Shown here: one piece after another, positions 46,086 through 57,734 of the stretch
Numbering within the stretch: the stretch's first letter is position 1
How the letters are laid out: each line of letters starts with the position of its first letter
DNA from: Trema orientale
Lineage: Eukaryota; Streptophyta; Magnoliopsida; Rosales; Cannabaceae
Length of the DNA stretch: 64,000 nucleotides
Direction of reading: 5' to 3'
Assembly: GCA_002914845.1 (NCBI GenBank)
Contig: JXTC01000213.1
Span: forward strand, 168,554-232,553
Notes under the pieces: model-generated
The model's database searches: none
Seen by the model: only the letters and a program-made list of their open reading frames with translations
What the model was told of the DNA's origin: nothing
Position numbers and translations under genes: made by a program

Positions 46086-47397
46086 AAATTGAAAATAAGC
46101 TCCAAAACGAAAATAAAAGCGGAAAAAATAGAAAATTCGAAATTCGAAAATATTTTATTTATTTTTTATTTATTTATTTTTTTTTATTTTATTTTTTTAT
46201 TATTTTTTTAATAAAAAAAATCAAAAACGGCAACAAGCATATGAAATGAGTAAACATAAACTACAGTTGTGTTTGTGAAATCAAGCCGATACCCTGTTAA
46301 AATAGACACAATCAAATTTTGTGAAACTAGGACAGTAGGACATTTAGACAACAGACAAAACATTTCCTGAGCATGATGTGACAACTTTGTGGGTCGAACA
46401 TAAAATTGAGCAAATTTTGAGACAATTAATTTTAGGTAACTCATCCCATTTTTAAAGCAAGAGAGAACCCATTTTGTATTAGATTTAGCCAGATTTATTA
46501 AGTAAAACTAAATAACATTTAGTGTGTATTTTTGCACCTCAAGGACTTTCACTAAACTCATGATATGGAGGATTAAAGAAATGAGTGTTTGTACAACGAA
46601 CAAATGTGTAGCTGAAATCAACAACTGATTATCCTTTCTAATTGAGGTCAATCACATTAGACTTAATGGTTATCTTGAAGAGAATTAGAAGATATCATTA
46701 ATCTTATTAACTCAACATGATCATACATAGACAAGAGACTCATGTGCATTTTGTGTGTATATGGAACTACCAGATTTGGTTCTTACTGCAGGCCACGCTT
46801 AGTGGTTTAATTTGTCTCTTTTTAATGACCACTTTTTGTGGTTAGACTTTTTCTTTATGCACATTGGCATATGCTCATTGGCTTTCCTGCACCAAATCAC
46901 TCTTTTCTTTCTCCCCATTTTTTTTTTTCGTTTAAAAGTGGGGAATCTCACCACTCTAAAGTAACCCAAATCAGTGGCTGCACACATCCCAAAGGGTAGC
47001 CCTCTTCCTTGGTAGATCATCAAAGACATAGGGGTCACTACAAATTAAACGATTACTCAAGGCTAGCTTTCACACCTGATGAGAGGTAGCCCTTTCTGAT
47101 CTAGGTACACACATGTCTCTAGTCTATGTCAAACCTGTCTAGTCACAAGAGGACGATATCTACTAAGTCTAGACAAGCTAAAACATTTTAGTCATAGTGG
47201 CTGAGAACAATGAGTAAGGAGAATCACAAGTTGAAATTCAGTCAATCAAGCAAAATCATGAGTGTTAGAACAGGGATATGATAGTTCAGTCATTATTGGT
47301 GAATAGTCACTTGAACTACACAAACATACACACTAAGTATTCCCTGTTTTTACAAAATATATAAGACTAAAACACTCAATACAGGATGATAAACTCT
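46086..47397. other. spacer of the copia element between pol and the extra ORF
   Basis: No coding motif. Contains a T/A-rich low-complexity run at 46145-46215. It belongs to the retrotransposon because pol and the extra ORF flank it in the same orientation. Frames at 46208-46444 and 46799-47038 show no family signature. Confidence 0.6.
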
Positions 47398-48147
47398 TTA
47401 TGAAATGGAGCATACTCCAATGGCCTTGCGTAAAGATTCAAATCTTGGGGCATCCAAGGCTTTTGTAAACAAGTCACCTAATTGTTTTTTTGTTTCAACA
47501 TGTTCTATGCTTACCAATTTATGCTCAACTAGATCACGAATGAAGTGATATCTGATGTCTATATGCTTTGTCCTAGAGTGCTGAACAGGATTTTTTGAAA
47601 TATTTATAGCACTTGTATTGTCACAAAAGATAGTCACAGTGTCAAGCTTGATTCCATAATCACTAAGCATTTGCTTCATCTAAAGGAGTTGAGTACAACA
47701 ACTACCTGCTGCAATGTATTCGGCCTTAGTTGTAGAGAGTGATATAGAGTTCTGCTTCTTACTGTGCCAAGCAACCAGATTGTTTCCTAGGTAGAAGTAT
47801 CCACCTGAAGTACTCTTCCTATCATCAAGGCTCCCTGCCCAATCAACATCACAAAACCCTACAAGAAAAGGGTTAGTGTCTTTGGTCATCCAAATACCAA
47901 AATCTGATGTGTCATTCACATATTTGAGTATCCTCTTCACAGCTGCAAGATGTGACTCCTTAGGATCTGCCTGATATCGAGCACAAGCACCAACACTAAA
48001 ACAATTGTCAGGTCTGCTAGCTGTCAGATATAACAGGCTACCTATCATGCTTCTAAATAGAGTATGTTCAATGTTGATTCCTTTTTCATCTTTGCTCAAC
48101 TTGATGTTTGTGCTCATTGGAGTTCTCATTGTCTTTGAGGTATCCAA
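47398..48147 (-). pseudogene. copia RNase H and RT tail
   Basis: Two same-frame stretches: MDTSKTMRTPMSTNIKLSKD to EYIAAGSCCTQLL (48147-47680), then MKQMLSDYGIKLD to the natural polyprotein end (47679-47398). A single TAG separates them where copia elements normally have Trp (TGG to TAG). The copia RNase H signatures are present: GFCDVDWAGSLDDRKSTSGG, STTKAEYIA and FCDNTSAINISKNPVQHSRT. Confidence 0.9.
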
Positions 48148-48434
48148 ACTAAACTTTTTAACAATGGACTTGGTATATTTTTCTTGTGAGATAAAAATGC
48201 CATTGTCATATTATTTGATTTGAAGACCTAAAAATACATTTAGTTCTCCTACTATACTCATCTCAAATTCAGATTGCACATAAATTTGAGCACAAAGTAT
48301 GCCTGTTTCAAGCCTTTTGATGAATAATGTTTTATCTGACCCACCTCTATGGTATCCTTTATCAAGCAAATAAGTGGTCAGCCTCTCATACCAAGCTCTT
48401 GGAGCTTGTTTCAGACTATACAAAGCCTTTTTAG
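48058..48434 (-). repeat. tandem duplication inside copia RT, copy lacking the YVDD motif
   Basis: The ~375 bp from 48058 repeat those from 48432 to about 48868 with few changes. This copy lacks exactly 60 bp present in the other (about 48654-48713), joining QIYV directly to QSEFEMS. The missing 20 codons include the catalytic Asp-Asp and the following helix. The duplication puts a second, defective palm segment between RT and RNase H. Confidence 0.9.
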
Positions 48435-49796
48435 AGTATGTTCAATGTTGATTCCTTTTTCATCTTTGCTCAACTTGATGTTTGTGCTCATTGGAGTTCT
48501 CATTATCTTTGAGGTATCCAAACCAAACTTTTTAACAATGGACTTGGTATATTTTTCTTGTGAGATAAAAATGCCATTGTCATATTATTTGCTTTGAAGA
48601 CCTAAAAATACATTTAGTTCTCCTACCATACTCATCTCAAATTCAGATTGCATTAGTTTAACAAAATCATGAGTATGCTTCTCACATGTTGAGCTAAAGA
48701 TGATATCATCCACATAAATTTGAGCACAAAGTATACCTGTTTCAAGCCTTTTGATGAACAATCTTTTATCTGACCCACCTCTATGGTATCCTTTGTCAAG
48801 CAAATAAGTAGTCAGCCTTTCATACCAAGTTCTTGGAGCTTGTTTTATACCATATAAAGCCTTTTTGAGCTTGTATACATGGTCTGGATGATGTGGATCC
48901 TCAAATCCTGCAGGTTGCTCTACATATACATCTTTATTTAAAAATCCATTTAGAAAAGCACTTTTGACATCCATTTGATAGACTTTGAAATTTAGCATAC
49001 AAGCAACAGCTAGAAACAATCTAATAGATTCTAATCTAGCAACTGGTGCAAAAGTCTCATCAAAATCAATGCCTTCAACGTGTGAGTATCCTTGAGTAAC
49101 AAGCCTAGCTTTATTTCTAACCACATTTTCAAACTCATCAGTTTTATTCTTAAAGATCCATTTTGTTCCTATGATGTTTCTATCAGCTGGCCTAGGAACT
49201 AATGTCCATACATCATTCCTAATGAATTGTTCAATTTCTTCTTGCATAGCTAAGATCCAATGTTCATCAACAAGAGCTTCTTTCACATTTTTTGGCTCAT
49301 GTTGTGACAGATAACAGATATGACTTACCTCACTCATGTGTCTTCTTCTAGTGACAAGAACATCACTAGGATTGCTAATGACCTTGTCTAGTGGATGAGC
49401 CTTTTGGATCCATGAAGGTGGTCCTCTCCTAGGCTCTTTTTGTTGATCATGTACCTGTTCACCACTTGTGTCACCTGAATCTGGAGTTCCAGTTGATGCA
49501 TCAACTGTCTGAATACTTCTGTCACATGTTCTGTCAGCATGATTATCTTGTTCTTCTTGTGACAGATCAGTGATAGATTCTACCGAATCTTCTTGAGAAA
49601 ATTTAGAAAAATCATCTTTATCATCGAAAACAACGTTTATTGATTCCATAACTGTTTGAGTACAAATGTTGTAGACTCTATAAACTCTACTGTTCAGAAC
49701 ATATCCCACAAACATACCTTCATCACTTTTTGGATCAAATTTGCCTAAGTGTTCTCTATCATTAAGTACATAGCACTTTGATCCAAACACATGCAA
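48435..49796 (-). pseudogene. copia reverse transcriptase
   Basis: 403-residue open stretch (49796-48585) and a short tail. It begins with the integrase C-terminal HVFGSKCYVLNDREHLGKFD, then a variable linker, then the RT domain from about residue 185: LVDEHWILAMQEEIEQFIRN, VWTLVPRPADRNIIGTKWIF, KARLVTQGYSHVEGIDFDET, YQMDVKSAFLNGFLNKDVYV and the catalytic QIYVDDIIFSS. The frame ends at GLQSK, just where the internal duplication starts to disturb the polyprotein. Confidence 0.9.
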
Positions 49797-49823
49797 GTAG
49801 TGAAGATTTGGTTTCTTACCCTT

Positions 49824-51434
49824 CTAAATCTCATAGGGTGTTTGTCTTATACCTGGTCTCAAGTGCACACGGTTGCTAAGGTAGCAAGCTGTGTTTACAG
49901 CATTAGCCCAAAGCTTTTTAGGAAGCTTCTTGCTATTCAACATAACTCTTGCCATTTGTTGAATGGTCCTGTTTTTTCTTTCAACCACCCCATTTTGCTC
50001 AGGTGTCTTGGGGACTGAAAACTCATGTGAAATACCAAACTCATCGCAAAAGTTAGAGTACAAGACATTTTCAAATTCCTTTCCATGATCACTCCTAATT
50101 CTAACAACCTTTTTAATTTTGCATTGTTTTTCATTTTGCAATCTTATGACTGGATTTTTGAACATCTGAAAAGTGTCTGATTTTTTTCTAACAAACTCAA
50201 CCCATGTAAAATGAGAATAATCATCAACACACACATAAATGTACCTCTTTTCAGCCATGCTCTCAGTTTGAACTGGACCCATGAGATCCATGTGCATGAG
50301 TTCCAAGCACCTACTTGTAACAAGGTGTTGAATTGACTTGTGTTGACTTCTTGTCTGCTTTCCCATTTGGCATGGTCCACAGATGGGATTTTTGGGAAGT
50401 TGGAGCACTGGAACACCTCTTACAGCTTGGTGTTTGGTGATTTTGATCATGTCTCTGAAATTGAGATGACGAAGCTTTTGATGCCATAGTTCAGTTTCTG
50501 TCAGATCGGCTCTCAGACATGTTTTGACATTGCTGAGAGTATAGCAATTGTCACTTGATCTGTGACCAGTCAATATGCATTCACCATAGCTGCTCATCAC
50601 TTGGCAAGTCTTTTGATTGAACTGTACAGAGAGATGGTCATCACACATTTGGCTGATACTGATCAGATTTGCCTTTAGACCTTCTACCAGCAAGACTTTT
50701 TTAAGATTTGGAAGTCTCTGCACACACAAGTTTCCAACACAAAGAACTTGGCCCTTTTTGCTATCACCAAAAGTAACAGATCCATTGGTATTCTCATGAA
50801 AATCAGACAGAAATGATCTGTTTCTAGTCATATGTCGTGAGCATCCACTATCAAAATACCAATTTTCTGAATTATATGCAACTAGTGAGATGTGTGCTAC
50901 ATGATATTTTATTTGCTTAGGAATCCAAACTTGCTTTACCTTCTTTTCACATATTTCATTGTTTCTCATGGTTAATTTAGCTCTTTTTCTCAAAAAATTC
51001 AACAATTTGTAACACTTTGGTCGAGTGTGACCTGTTTTTCCATATAAATAACAAATGGGTATAAACTTTCTCACCTGAGGATGAGGCTTAGAACACTCAC
51101 CAATATCCAGCTTCAGTTTCTTGTGGAACCCAAAAGGATTGTACTGCAGTATTCCTTTTTGAGAGATTGAGCTCTTATCTATGTACTCCAGACCTGATTT
51201 GTCTGTTGAAGTTTGTCCAACTCCAAGCATATGACTTAATTTTTCTGATCCGTTCGTCAGATACAGAATCTTTTTGTTGGATTCATCAAGCTCCTTCTGC
51301 ATTTTGACAAGCTGATCCTGAGAACTCTGCAGTCTTGTTCTCAATTCAGTAAGCATTTCTTCATATACTCCCTTTTCCTCCTTGAGACTACATATAAGAG
51401 CTTCTTGTACCCTGACTTTGTTAGCCATTCTCAA
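49824..51434 (-). pseudogene. copia protease and integrase
   Basis: 536 residues. A coiled N-terminal stretch is followed by a zinc-knuckle-like CYLYGKTGHTRPKC, then the protease motif FDSGCSRHMT, the pre-integrase region ELWHQKLRHLNFRDM with CGPCQMGKQ, and the integrase core: HMDLMGPV (first Asp), IRSDHGKEFEN (second Asp), TPEQNGVVERKNRTIQ (Glu). It ends in a TAG at 49824 after TPYEI where Trp is expected (TGG to TAG); the same frame continues into the RT module. Confidence 0.92.
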
Positions 51435-52639
51435 CCACTGATCATATATATATTTTGATAAGCATCTTGTTGATCAGGGTCTGAAAACTGTACTTCATTC
51501 TCATCATCAGATAGGTCACTGTCAAAACACTCGAGATGACTATCAAGACATTGATCTCCCTTTTTGGATTTTGTAGCAAATGCTACAAAATTGCTTGTTA
51601 CATCTGAGTCCTTTTCTTGTTCCTCGGTTTCTTCTTCACTCTCACTCCAAGTTGTATTCATTGTATTTGCCTTCTTCTTGAGAGTATTTGCACATTCCAC
51701 CTGAATGTGTCTGAAACCGTCACACTCTCTGCATTGTACTCCTTTTCTCCTGTTACTGGAATCCCTGTCAAATCTAGTTCTAGTGCTGTTAACTCTAGGC
51801 TGATCTGCTTTTTTCCTTGAACTTTGTTGACCAGAAACTACTCTCTTCATATTTTTCTTAAGAAATTTTGAGTAATTTCTGGTTAACATAGCTAAAGTTT
51901 CATCATCTAAATCTTTATCCCCTTCGATTGCCAGATCCTCTATCTCATCAGCTATCTTCAATGCTACACCAGATCTTTTCTTCTTTTTATCCCAGACTTT
52001 GAAATTCATCTCATATGTTATCAAGGAACCAATGAGTTTATCAAAGTCAATGTCCTCCAGCTTCCTGTACTCTTCAATAGCTGCAACTCTTGATCTGAAT
52101 CTTTTGGGTAAAGATCTAAGAACTTTCTCAACCAACATGGCATTAGAGTAAACATTTCCCAAGGTAAAAGACTCATTAGATATATCACAGATCTTAGAAT
52201 GAAATTCTGAAATAGTCTCATCTTCAAGCATATGGAGATTTTTAAATTGACTTGTATGCATCCTAAGTCTAGATTGTTTAACTGACTCAGTTCCTTGATT
52301 TTTCTTTTCAAGTTCTTCCCAAGCATCCTTAGCTACAATACAATTTGAAATCACCTTGAATTGATGAACATTAACAGAGGCCATAATTGCATTAATTCCT
52401 TTAGAATTCTAATTAGCAGAATCATATTCAGCAGTTGACCATTTGTTTTCGGGTTTAAGAATTTCTTTACCCTGGTCATCGGTTTCAACAGGAGGTGACC
52501 ATCCGTATACAATGGAGGTCTCAACTCTTTCATCAATGGACTTTAAGAAAGTTCTCATTCTAGCTTTCCAATATGGGTAATTTGACCCATTAAGCAAGGG
52601 TGGTCAAGAAATAGATCCACCTTCTCTTAGCTGATCCAT
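51431..52639 (-). pseudogene. copia gag
   Basis: Probable start at the ATG at 52639 (MDQLREGGSIS), followed by a TGA, then LNGSNYPYWKARMRTFLKSI typical of copia Gag N-termini, a stop near 52409, and a 317-residue open stretch. The last contains the UBN2-type capsid region (RLRMHTSQFKNLHMLEDETI, VEKVLRSLPKRFRSRVAAIE) and a canonical CX2CX4HX4C zinc knuckle (CRECDGFRHIQVEC). It overlaps the protease/integrase stretch by a few bases in another frame (a frameshift near 51431). Confidence 0.9.
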
Positions 52640-52740
52640 TTCTGTAGTAAGATACAAAAAACAGAGCACAATTTCCAAACAAAACAGAGTAACACGATTT
52701 AGAGACCCAGAAATCTCACTGAATATAGCAAGCAATGCCT

Positions 52741-52752
52741 GCTCTGATACCA
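52741..52752 (-). promoter_or_regulatory. copia primer binding site
   Basis: On the minus strand TGGTATCAGAGC, the classic initiator tRNA-Met complement, two bases after the LTR end. Confidence 0.95.
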
Positions 52753-52754
52753 AA

Positions 52755-53796
52755 TGTTAAATCAGGCTACTCGTTTGTTGTGACAGAATGATCAATTTGT
52801 AGAACTTTAAATAATCAGATGAAAAATGTAAAGAAGAGACACACAGCTTTTTATCGTGGTTCAACACAACCAAGTTGTGTCTACATCCACAGGACCTGGT
52901 CCAGCAAGCAAACAATCCACTAGAAATATGAATAGAGTACAAATACAGGTCTTATACAAGAATCTAGAACTCCCTTCTAGTTTTTCGCCGATTTGGACTC
53001 TGATTTCCTCCGTGAATTTTGCTTCTTCAAGACTTGTGCTAAACTCCCTTCAGCTGCCGTTGATGAACTTCCTAGCTCCGGCAAGAATAAGCTGTATCTT
53101 CTTGAAATCAGGTAGCCATAGAGCTCCACCTTCACACCGGAATCAATGGTGGACTCTATGACAAAGGACACTCTTAGATCTAAACACTCAAAGCTCTAAG
53201 AGAAAGAAACTTGCTCATAAAGCAGGAAGGCCTCACCAAAATATCTTTCTGAAAGTAATGCTCAAAGACCTCAGAAAACGATCTGAACAGAAGCTTCCTA
53301 TTTATATAGGAAAGTACATCGTGACTCAGCTGTAATGATAGTTGTCATCGCAATATCTAAACATACAGTGACACAGATATAATACAGACTCAGATCTAAA
53401 GGTGTCATCTTGATGTAACAATCAGGTACACTGATTTAACACACAAATATTAAATGGACTCAGATCTAAAGGTGTCATCTTAATGACACAGGCTGAGACA
53501 CAGTTTTGACAAACAAGAGCTCAAATCCAAACTTCCGACTATGGACATGTTAAGTTAATTGTCTAGACAGACATAACCCCAGACTTAACACCTAACCATT
53601 GAAACCAGTTTGAAGAAGAGCTTCAGAACTTCAGGCGCTTCAGCTGAATGCTTTGTCAAAACAGTCTTGGAGCACGATTACACTAAATAACAAATACATA
53701 CACAAGACTGAAAATACAACTGAAAAATAACTTTGAAATATTGTCCATTATATTGCAATAAGATCATAAGGTGCCAAACTAAATCGTGCATTAACA
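52755..53796 (-). repeat. single LTR of the copia element
   Basis: 1,042 bp beginning 'tgttaaatcagg' and ending 'gtgcattaaca' on the plus strand, so the ends are inverted TGTTAA/TTAACA. On the minus strand a PPT precedes it and the PBS follows it. No second copy of this LTR exists in the window. A 90-bp-period internal repeat ('actcagatctaaaggtgtca' at about 53390 and 53459) is present. Confidence 0.92.
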
Positions 53797-53809
53797 ATCT
53801 CCCCTTTTT
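53797..53809 (-). promoter_or_regulatory. copia polypurine tract
   Basis: On the minus strand CAAAAAGGGGAGA(T) directly precedes the LTR, as expected for a 3' LTR boundary. Confidence 0.85.
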
Positions 53810-54063
53810 GGTATCCTTATGATCAAAACCCTCAAGAAATAAGAAACTAAAAACCTAAAACAATTACAAGTCTTCCACCTGTAGAAAACAGAAATATACC
53901 ACAAGAAACACAAGGAGAAAAACACACAGTATAGTTCAAGACAATCTAAAATCAAACCAGAACAAGAACACAAAGAGGGGAAAAAAAAAAAACAAATAAC
54001 CACTACTCCCCCCTTTTTGAACATAAAGGAGGCCAAAAACAGACATACGAAGAAAAAGAAGGG

Positions 54064-54306
54064 CTAAGAAGATGCAAGCCTGGATGACTTTCGGGTTGGC
54101 AGAGGAGGCTTGGCTGCATCAGATTTGTTCTTTTTCTTCGGAGGCTTCTGGGAGCCAGAGCTAGTACCTGTTGCAGTTTGCAGAGGTGGTAGATTTGCCA
54201 TAAGAGTGTTTAGAGATGCATCGAAAACTGAACCAGATACATCAGATTCACCAGTAGCAATGGATGCATTCTTGGTTCCGTCCACTGAAGTTGGGGTGGC
54301 TGTACT
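54064..54306 (-). pseudogene. SIRE-type extra ORF, 3' end
   Basis: Last 80 codons of the extra ORF, ending in a stop at 54064, about 255 bp before the PPT. Gly/Ser/Thr-rich, then a basic segment (KPPKKKNKS) and RKSSRLASS. Its upstream part lies at the far left of the copia segment (44061-45958). The 54351-54307 portion of the open frame is hAT sequence. Confidence 0.8.
54299..54306. repeat. inner target-site duplication, right (gctgtact)
   Basis: Eight bases directly before the CAAGG end of hAT copy 2, identical to 44061-44068. Confidence 0.9.
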
Positions 54307-54616
54307 CAAGGTTTTAAAAAGCTTAATCGGGAATCGAGGCGTAAGCCTCAAGGCGAACCGAGGCGTAAGCCTCGACTTTAAGTAATAAAAAACCCCTTAA
54401 AAATTCATACAGAAATAGAAAACTCCTAAAAATAAAAGTCTTACACAACATTATAGCAAAAGACACAATTGCATAGTAAAGGCATAAAATTCATGACAAT
54501 TAGTAGCAAAATATTTCATAAAACTACGAACCAAAGTCATCGCCGCATCGGAAATATAAATCCTAATATTAATAGCATAAGAATAGAACTTAGATGTCTA
54601 GAAATGATGTTCTAAC

Positions 54617-56889
54617 TCAAAACCCTAAGAGATCCTCATCCTCAATCTCATTATCATCATCACTATTGGGATTTTCAGAAGAATCATCATATTGAATAGC
54701 TCGATCATCTTCTCCATCACTCTCATCACCATATTCAAATTCTTCTTCTCCATCCAAATCCGTTGGAGCTTTTTCTTTTCCTACATCATAACATTTGAGG
54801 ATAAATAATTTATAATATGCATAATGCAATGATCTATACCTATATTTTATTAATTATATAATTGATAATATGATAAGATTTTGATAATAACCTTTTTCTG
54901 ATGCTTTGTTTCTCCTCCTTTTTTTTAGTCTTTGGGAACTTCCACCCACATCCTCTACATCAATAGCCTCATCCAAATCAATCATCCTAGTTTCTTCATC
55001 ATCTTCATCATTTGGGTTTGCCACCCACTCATCATCAGAAGATACATTTTCAACGATCAAAGGATCATCTTCTTCCTTGCGTGATTTTGCCTTCAAAAAT
55101 TTATGCTTCAATTTTTTGTTGTACATAATGTAGACCAAAGTATTCATTCTATACGTGGTTAGTTGATTTCTTCTCTTTGTATGCACTTGATTGAACGTAC
55201 TCCAATTACGTTCACACGCCGATGATGAACAAGTAAGACCTAGGACTCTTATCGCAAATGCTTTTAATTCTGGAACTTCATCTCCAAATTGATCCCACCA
55301 GTCAACTGTATGGTAAAAAAAAAGAAGAAATTGTGTAAATAACTCTTATATCTACAAAGTTAAAGAGAAACAAACAATAAGTCAAGTGTATTCACCTGGT
55401 TGACGTGTTTGGTATGATGCAATGGCTGCTTTAAAGCCGAACAACCCTCGCTTGTATTTATATTCATCAAGTTGTTCATCGACTTTTGCATAGGTTGTTG
55501 GATTTGATATGAGCCTATCCATGCAATTGTACAAACCTAGCTTAATCTCTGGATGCTCAGAACAATCGGGACTCCATCTGAATCTAGGATTTAAGTAATA
55601 AGCAGCAGCATGTAAGTGGCGATGCAATTGTGAATCCCACTTGTCATCAATAATATCCCAAATCTCNNNNNNNNNNNNNNNNNNNNNNNNNNNNNNNNNN
55701 NNNNNNNNNNNNNNNNNNNNNNNNNNNNNNNNNNNNNNNNNNNNNNNNNNNNNNNNNNNNNNNNNNNNNNNNNNNNNNNNNNNNNNNNNNNNNNNNNNNN
55801 NNNNNNNNNNNNTTGTGGCAGTTCTCCAATCTTTTCAAGCATTAAATCAATACAATGAGCGGCACATGGAGTCCAATATAATTGCTTCCTCTTTTTCATT
55901 AAGAGATTCCCAGCTGCCTTGTATGCACTTGCATTATCAGTTACCACTTGAACAATAAGATCTTCTCCAATTTCTTCAACAATATCATCCAGCAATTTGA
56001 ACAACAAGTTTGCATCTTTAATAGAATCTGATGCATCAACTGTTTTCAAAAAAACTGTCCTATAAGGATTGTTAATAAGGAAATTGATCAGGCCTCTACT
56101 TCTACCATCTGACCAACCATCTGATAATAGCGAAACTCCTATCCGTTTTCATGTTGTTTTTATATCATCCACAATTTTCATTGTAATTTTTCGTTCTTCA
56201 TCCAATATCCATGTTCGCATCTCATGCATTGTAGGAGATTTCAATCCTCTACCATAATTTCCAATGGATCGTAACATGTTAAAATATGAAAGACTCCTTG
56301 CGGCATTAAATGAAATTCCATTCTCAAAAAAGAATCTTCCAATGTCTAGACAAACTTGATTTCGGTGCTCTTTTGCAGTGGCTGGAGTAATTGTTTTTGC
56401 TATGGCATTGGGTGCTTTTTAATCATCATTTTCATCCAAATCAACAACAAACCGATCCATAGGTCCCCGAGTTGCTCGAGAGGAAAGAGTACTACCACCG
56501 AAGTAAGAATTCTTCTCTTCAAATGGAGAACTACTGCTGCCACTACCGAAATAAGCTCCTGAGTTCACCATTTCATCAAATTTTCTTTGATTTAAATGCT
56601 TCAAATCAGTATAGTTCTTCATATATTCAATCATCTCTTTAGTTTCTTGTGGTACTTTAGGACATGGTGCTACATTTTTACGTGTCCCTCCAAGATGATC
56701 TTTTAACCTCTTAACACTACCAGTGATAACCTTACTACAAAACTTACATTTTAGATAAACATATCCTTTTTTCACCCCGTCTCCCGGGACAGCAACTTGA
56801 ACTCCATATTTCCATGCAGGATCCTTTCTTTGGCCCACTTTACTTCCACCACCAATCCCAATCTCATCATCCTTAGAACATCTAACCAT
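54617..56889 (-). pseudogene. hAT transposase, copy 2
   Basis: Same architecture as copy 1: a BED finger at the N-terminus (56889 onward), DUF659 with VVTDNASAYKAAG (56049-55850), a segment after the gap (RFRWSPDCSEHPEIKLGLYN, 55627-55400), the hATC region around 55250, and the acidic tail ending at 54617. A TAA at 56419-56421 after VDLDENDD, where copy 1 reads Glu/Lys-type codons without a stop, cuts the protein at 156 residues. At 54930 it keeps the CAA that is a stop in copy 1. The two copies therefore carry different disabling changes. Confidence 0.87.
55667..55812. other. assembly gap (146 N) in hAT copy 2
   Basis: Run of N ending at the same element base ('ttgtggcagttctcc') as the gap in copy 1, so the same stretch of this repeat failed to assemble twice. 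Confidence 0.98.
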
Positions 56890-57734
56890 TTTATGCTACT
56901 TTAATCAACAAAAAAGGGAAAAAAAAGAACAGCTCTAAATCAATAACATGCAAACAATGAAATCAATAACTCATCATAACATATAAAGATTATTTTTAGG
57001 CTGAAGTTGACACTCACCAACTAATAAGGGTGCATGTCGCTGCTTATTTGAGTGGCTGCCGCTGGTTATTTGAAAGTGGAGAGGAAGAATATTGTTGGAA
57101 GAGAGAAGTGGATGAAGCTGAACTTGTGTTCTGTTTTTTTTTTCCCTGAAACAGCCGCTGCTAAAGAGGAAGAAGGAGGGGAAGTCTGGAGCAGTCGTGG
57201 AACTTGGGCTCTGTTTTTTTTGAAAGTGGAGAGGAAGAATATTGTTGGAAGAGAGAAGTGGATGAAGCTGAACTTGTGCTCTGTTTTTTTTTCCCCTGAA
57301 ACAGCCGCTGCTAAAGAGGAAGAAGGAGGGGAAGTCTGGAGCAGTCGTGGAACTTGGGAGGGAGGAGAGTGGCTGCTTAGGTTAGGCGTAGCTTTTTTTT
57401 TTTAAGAGCCGAATGAGTTTTGCACTTTTGCTCAGTTATTAGGGTTTTAAAACCCTAAATTTATAAGCTATAACTTAAAAAAAGCCCAAAGCATTTAAAA
57501 AAAACTATTCAGATCAGTTGGGCCCAATAAATTGGCCCAAAGTTCATTAAAAAAGCCCAGATTAATTAACTAAACAGATCATGAACAAGAGGCTTAAGCC
57601 TCATAAGCCTCAGAGGCGTGCGCCTCTCTTTCTGAGGCTTAAGCCTCAGCAAGTCCAGCTGAGGCGTAGCCTCAGAGGCGATTTTCTTCCGCCTCGCCTC
57701 GAGGCGCACGCCTCAGCCGCCTTTTAAAACCATG

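Larger units (their letters stand above)
44061..54306 (-). mobile_element. circularly permuted one-LTR Ty1/copia element (SIRE/Maximus type)
   Basis: 10,246 bp between the two hAT copies. Reading the minus strand from right to left: 3' end of the extra ORF (54306-54064), PPT, a single LTR (53796-52755), PBS, gag, protease, integrase, RT, RNase H, spacer, then the 5' part of the extra ORF (45958-44061). Thus PPT and PBS flank one LTR, and the extra ORF is split between the two ends of the segment. With the 8-bp gctgtact counted once, the frame of the extra ORF continues across the two ends. An extra ORF downstream of pol is typical of the SIRE/Maximus lineage. Gene modules carry several stops. 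Confidence 0.88.
54307..57734 (-). mobile_element. hAT transposon copy 2
   Basis: 3,428 bp with an N gap, same orientation and family as copy 1. Ends 'caaggttttaaaaagc' and, on the complement, 'catggttttaaaaggc'. It differs from copy 1 by scattered substitutions, by a shorter left subterminal region ('ggcgtaagcctcaaggcg'), by fewer 'aggcttaagcct' palindromes at the right end (57592-57720), and by a different, 145-bp duplication in the 5' leader (about 57070-57350). Its right flank cctgtgtt pairs with the left flank of copy 1. Confidence 0.93.

Noticed and set aside
46799..47038. 79-residue frame in the copia spacer
   Set aside because: No family signature; Lys-rich low-complexity end; spacer of a decayed element.
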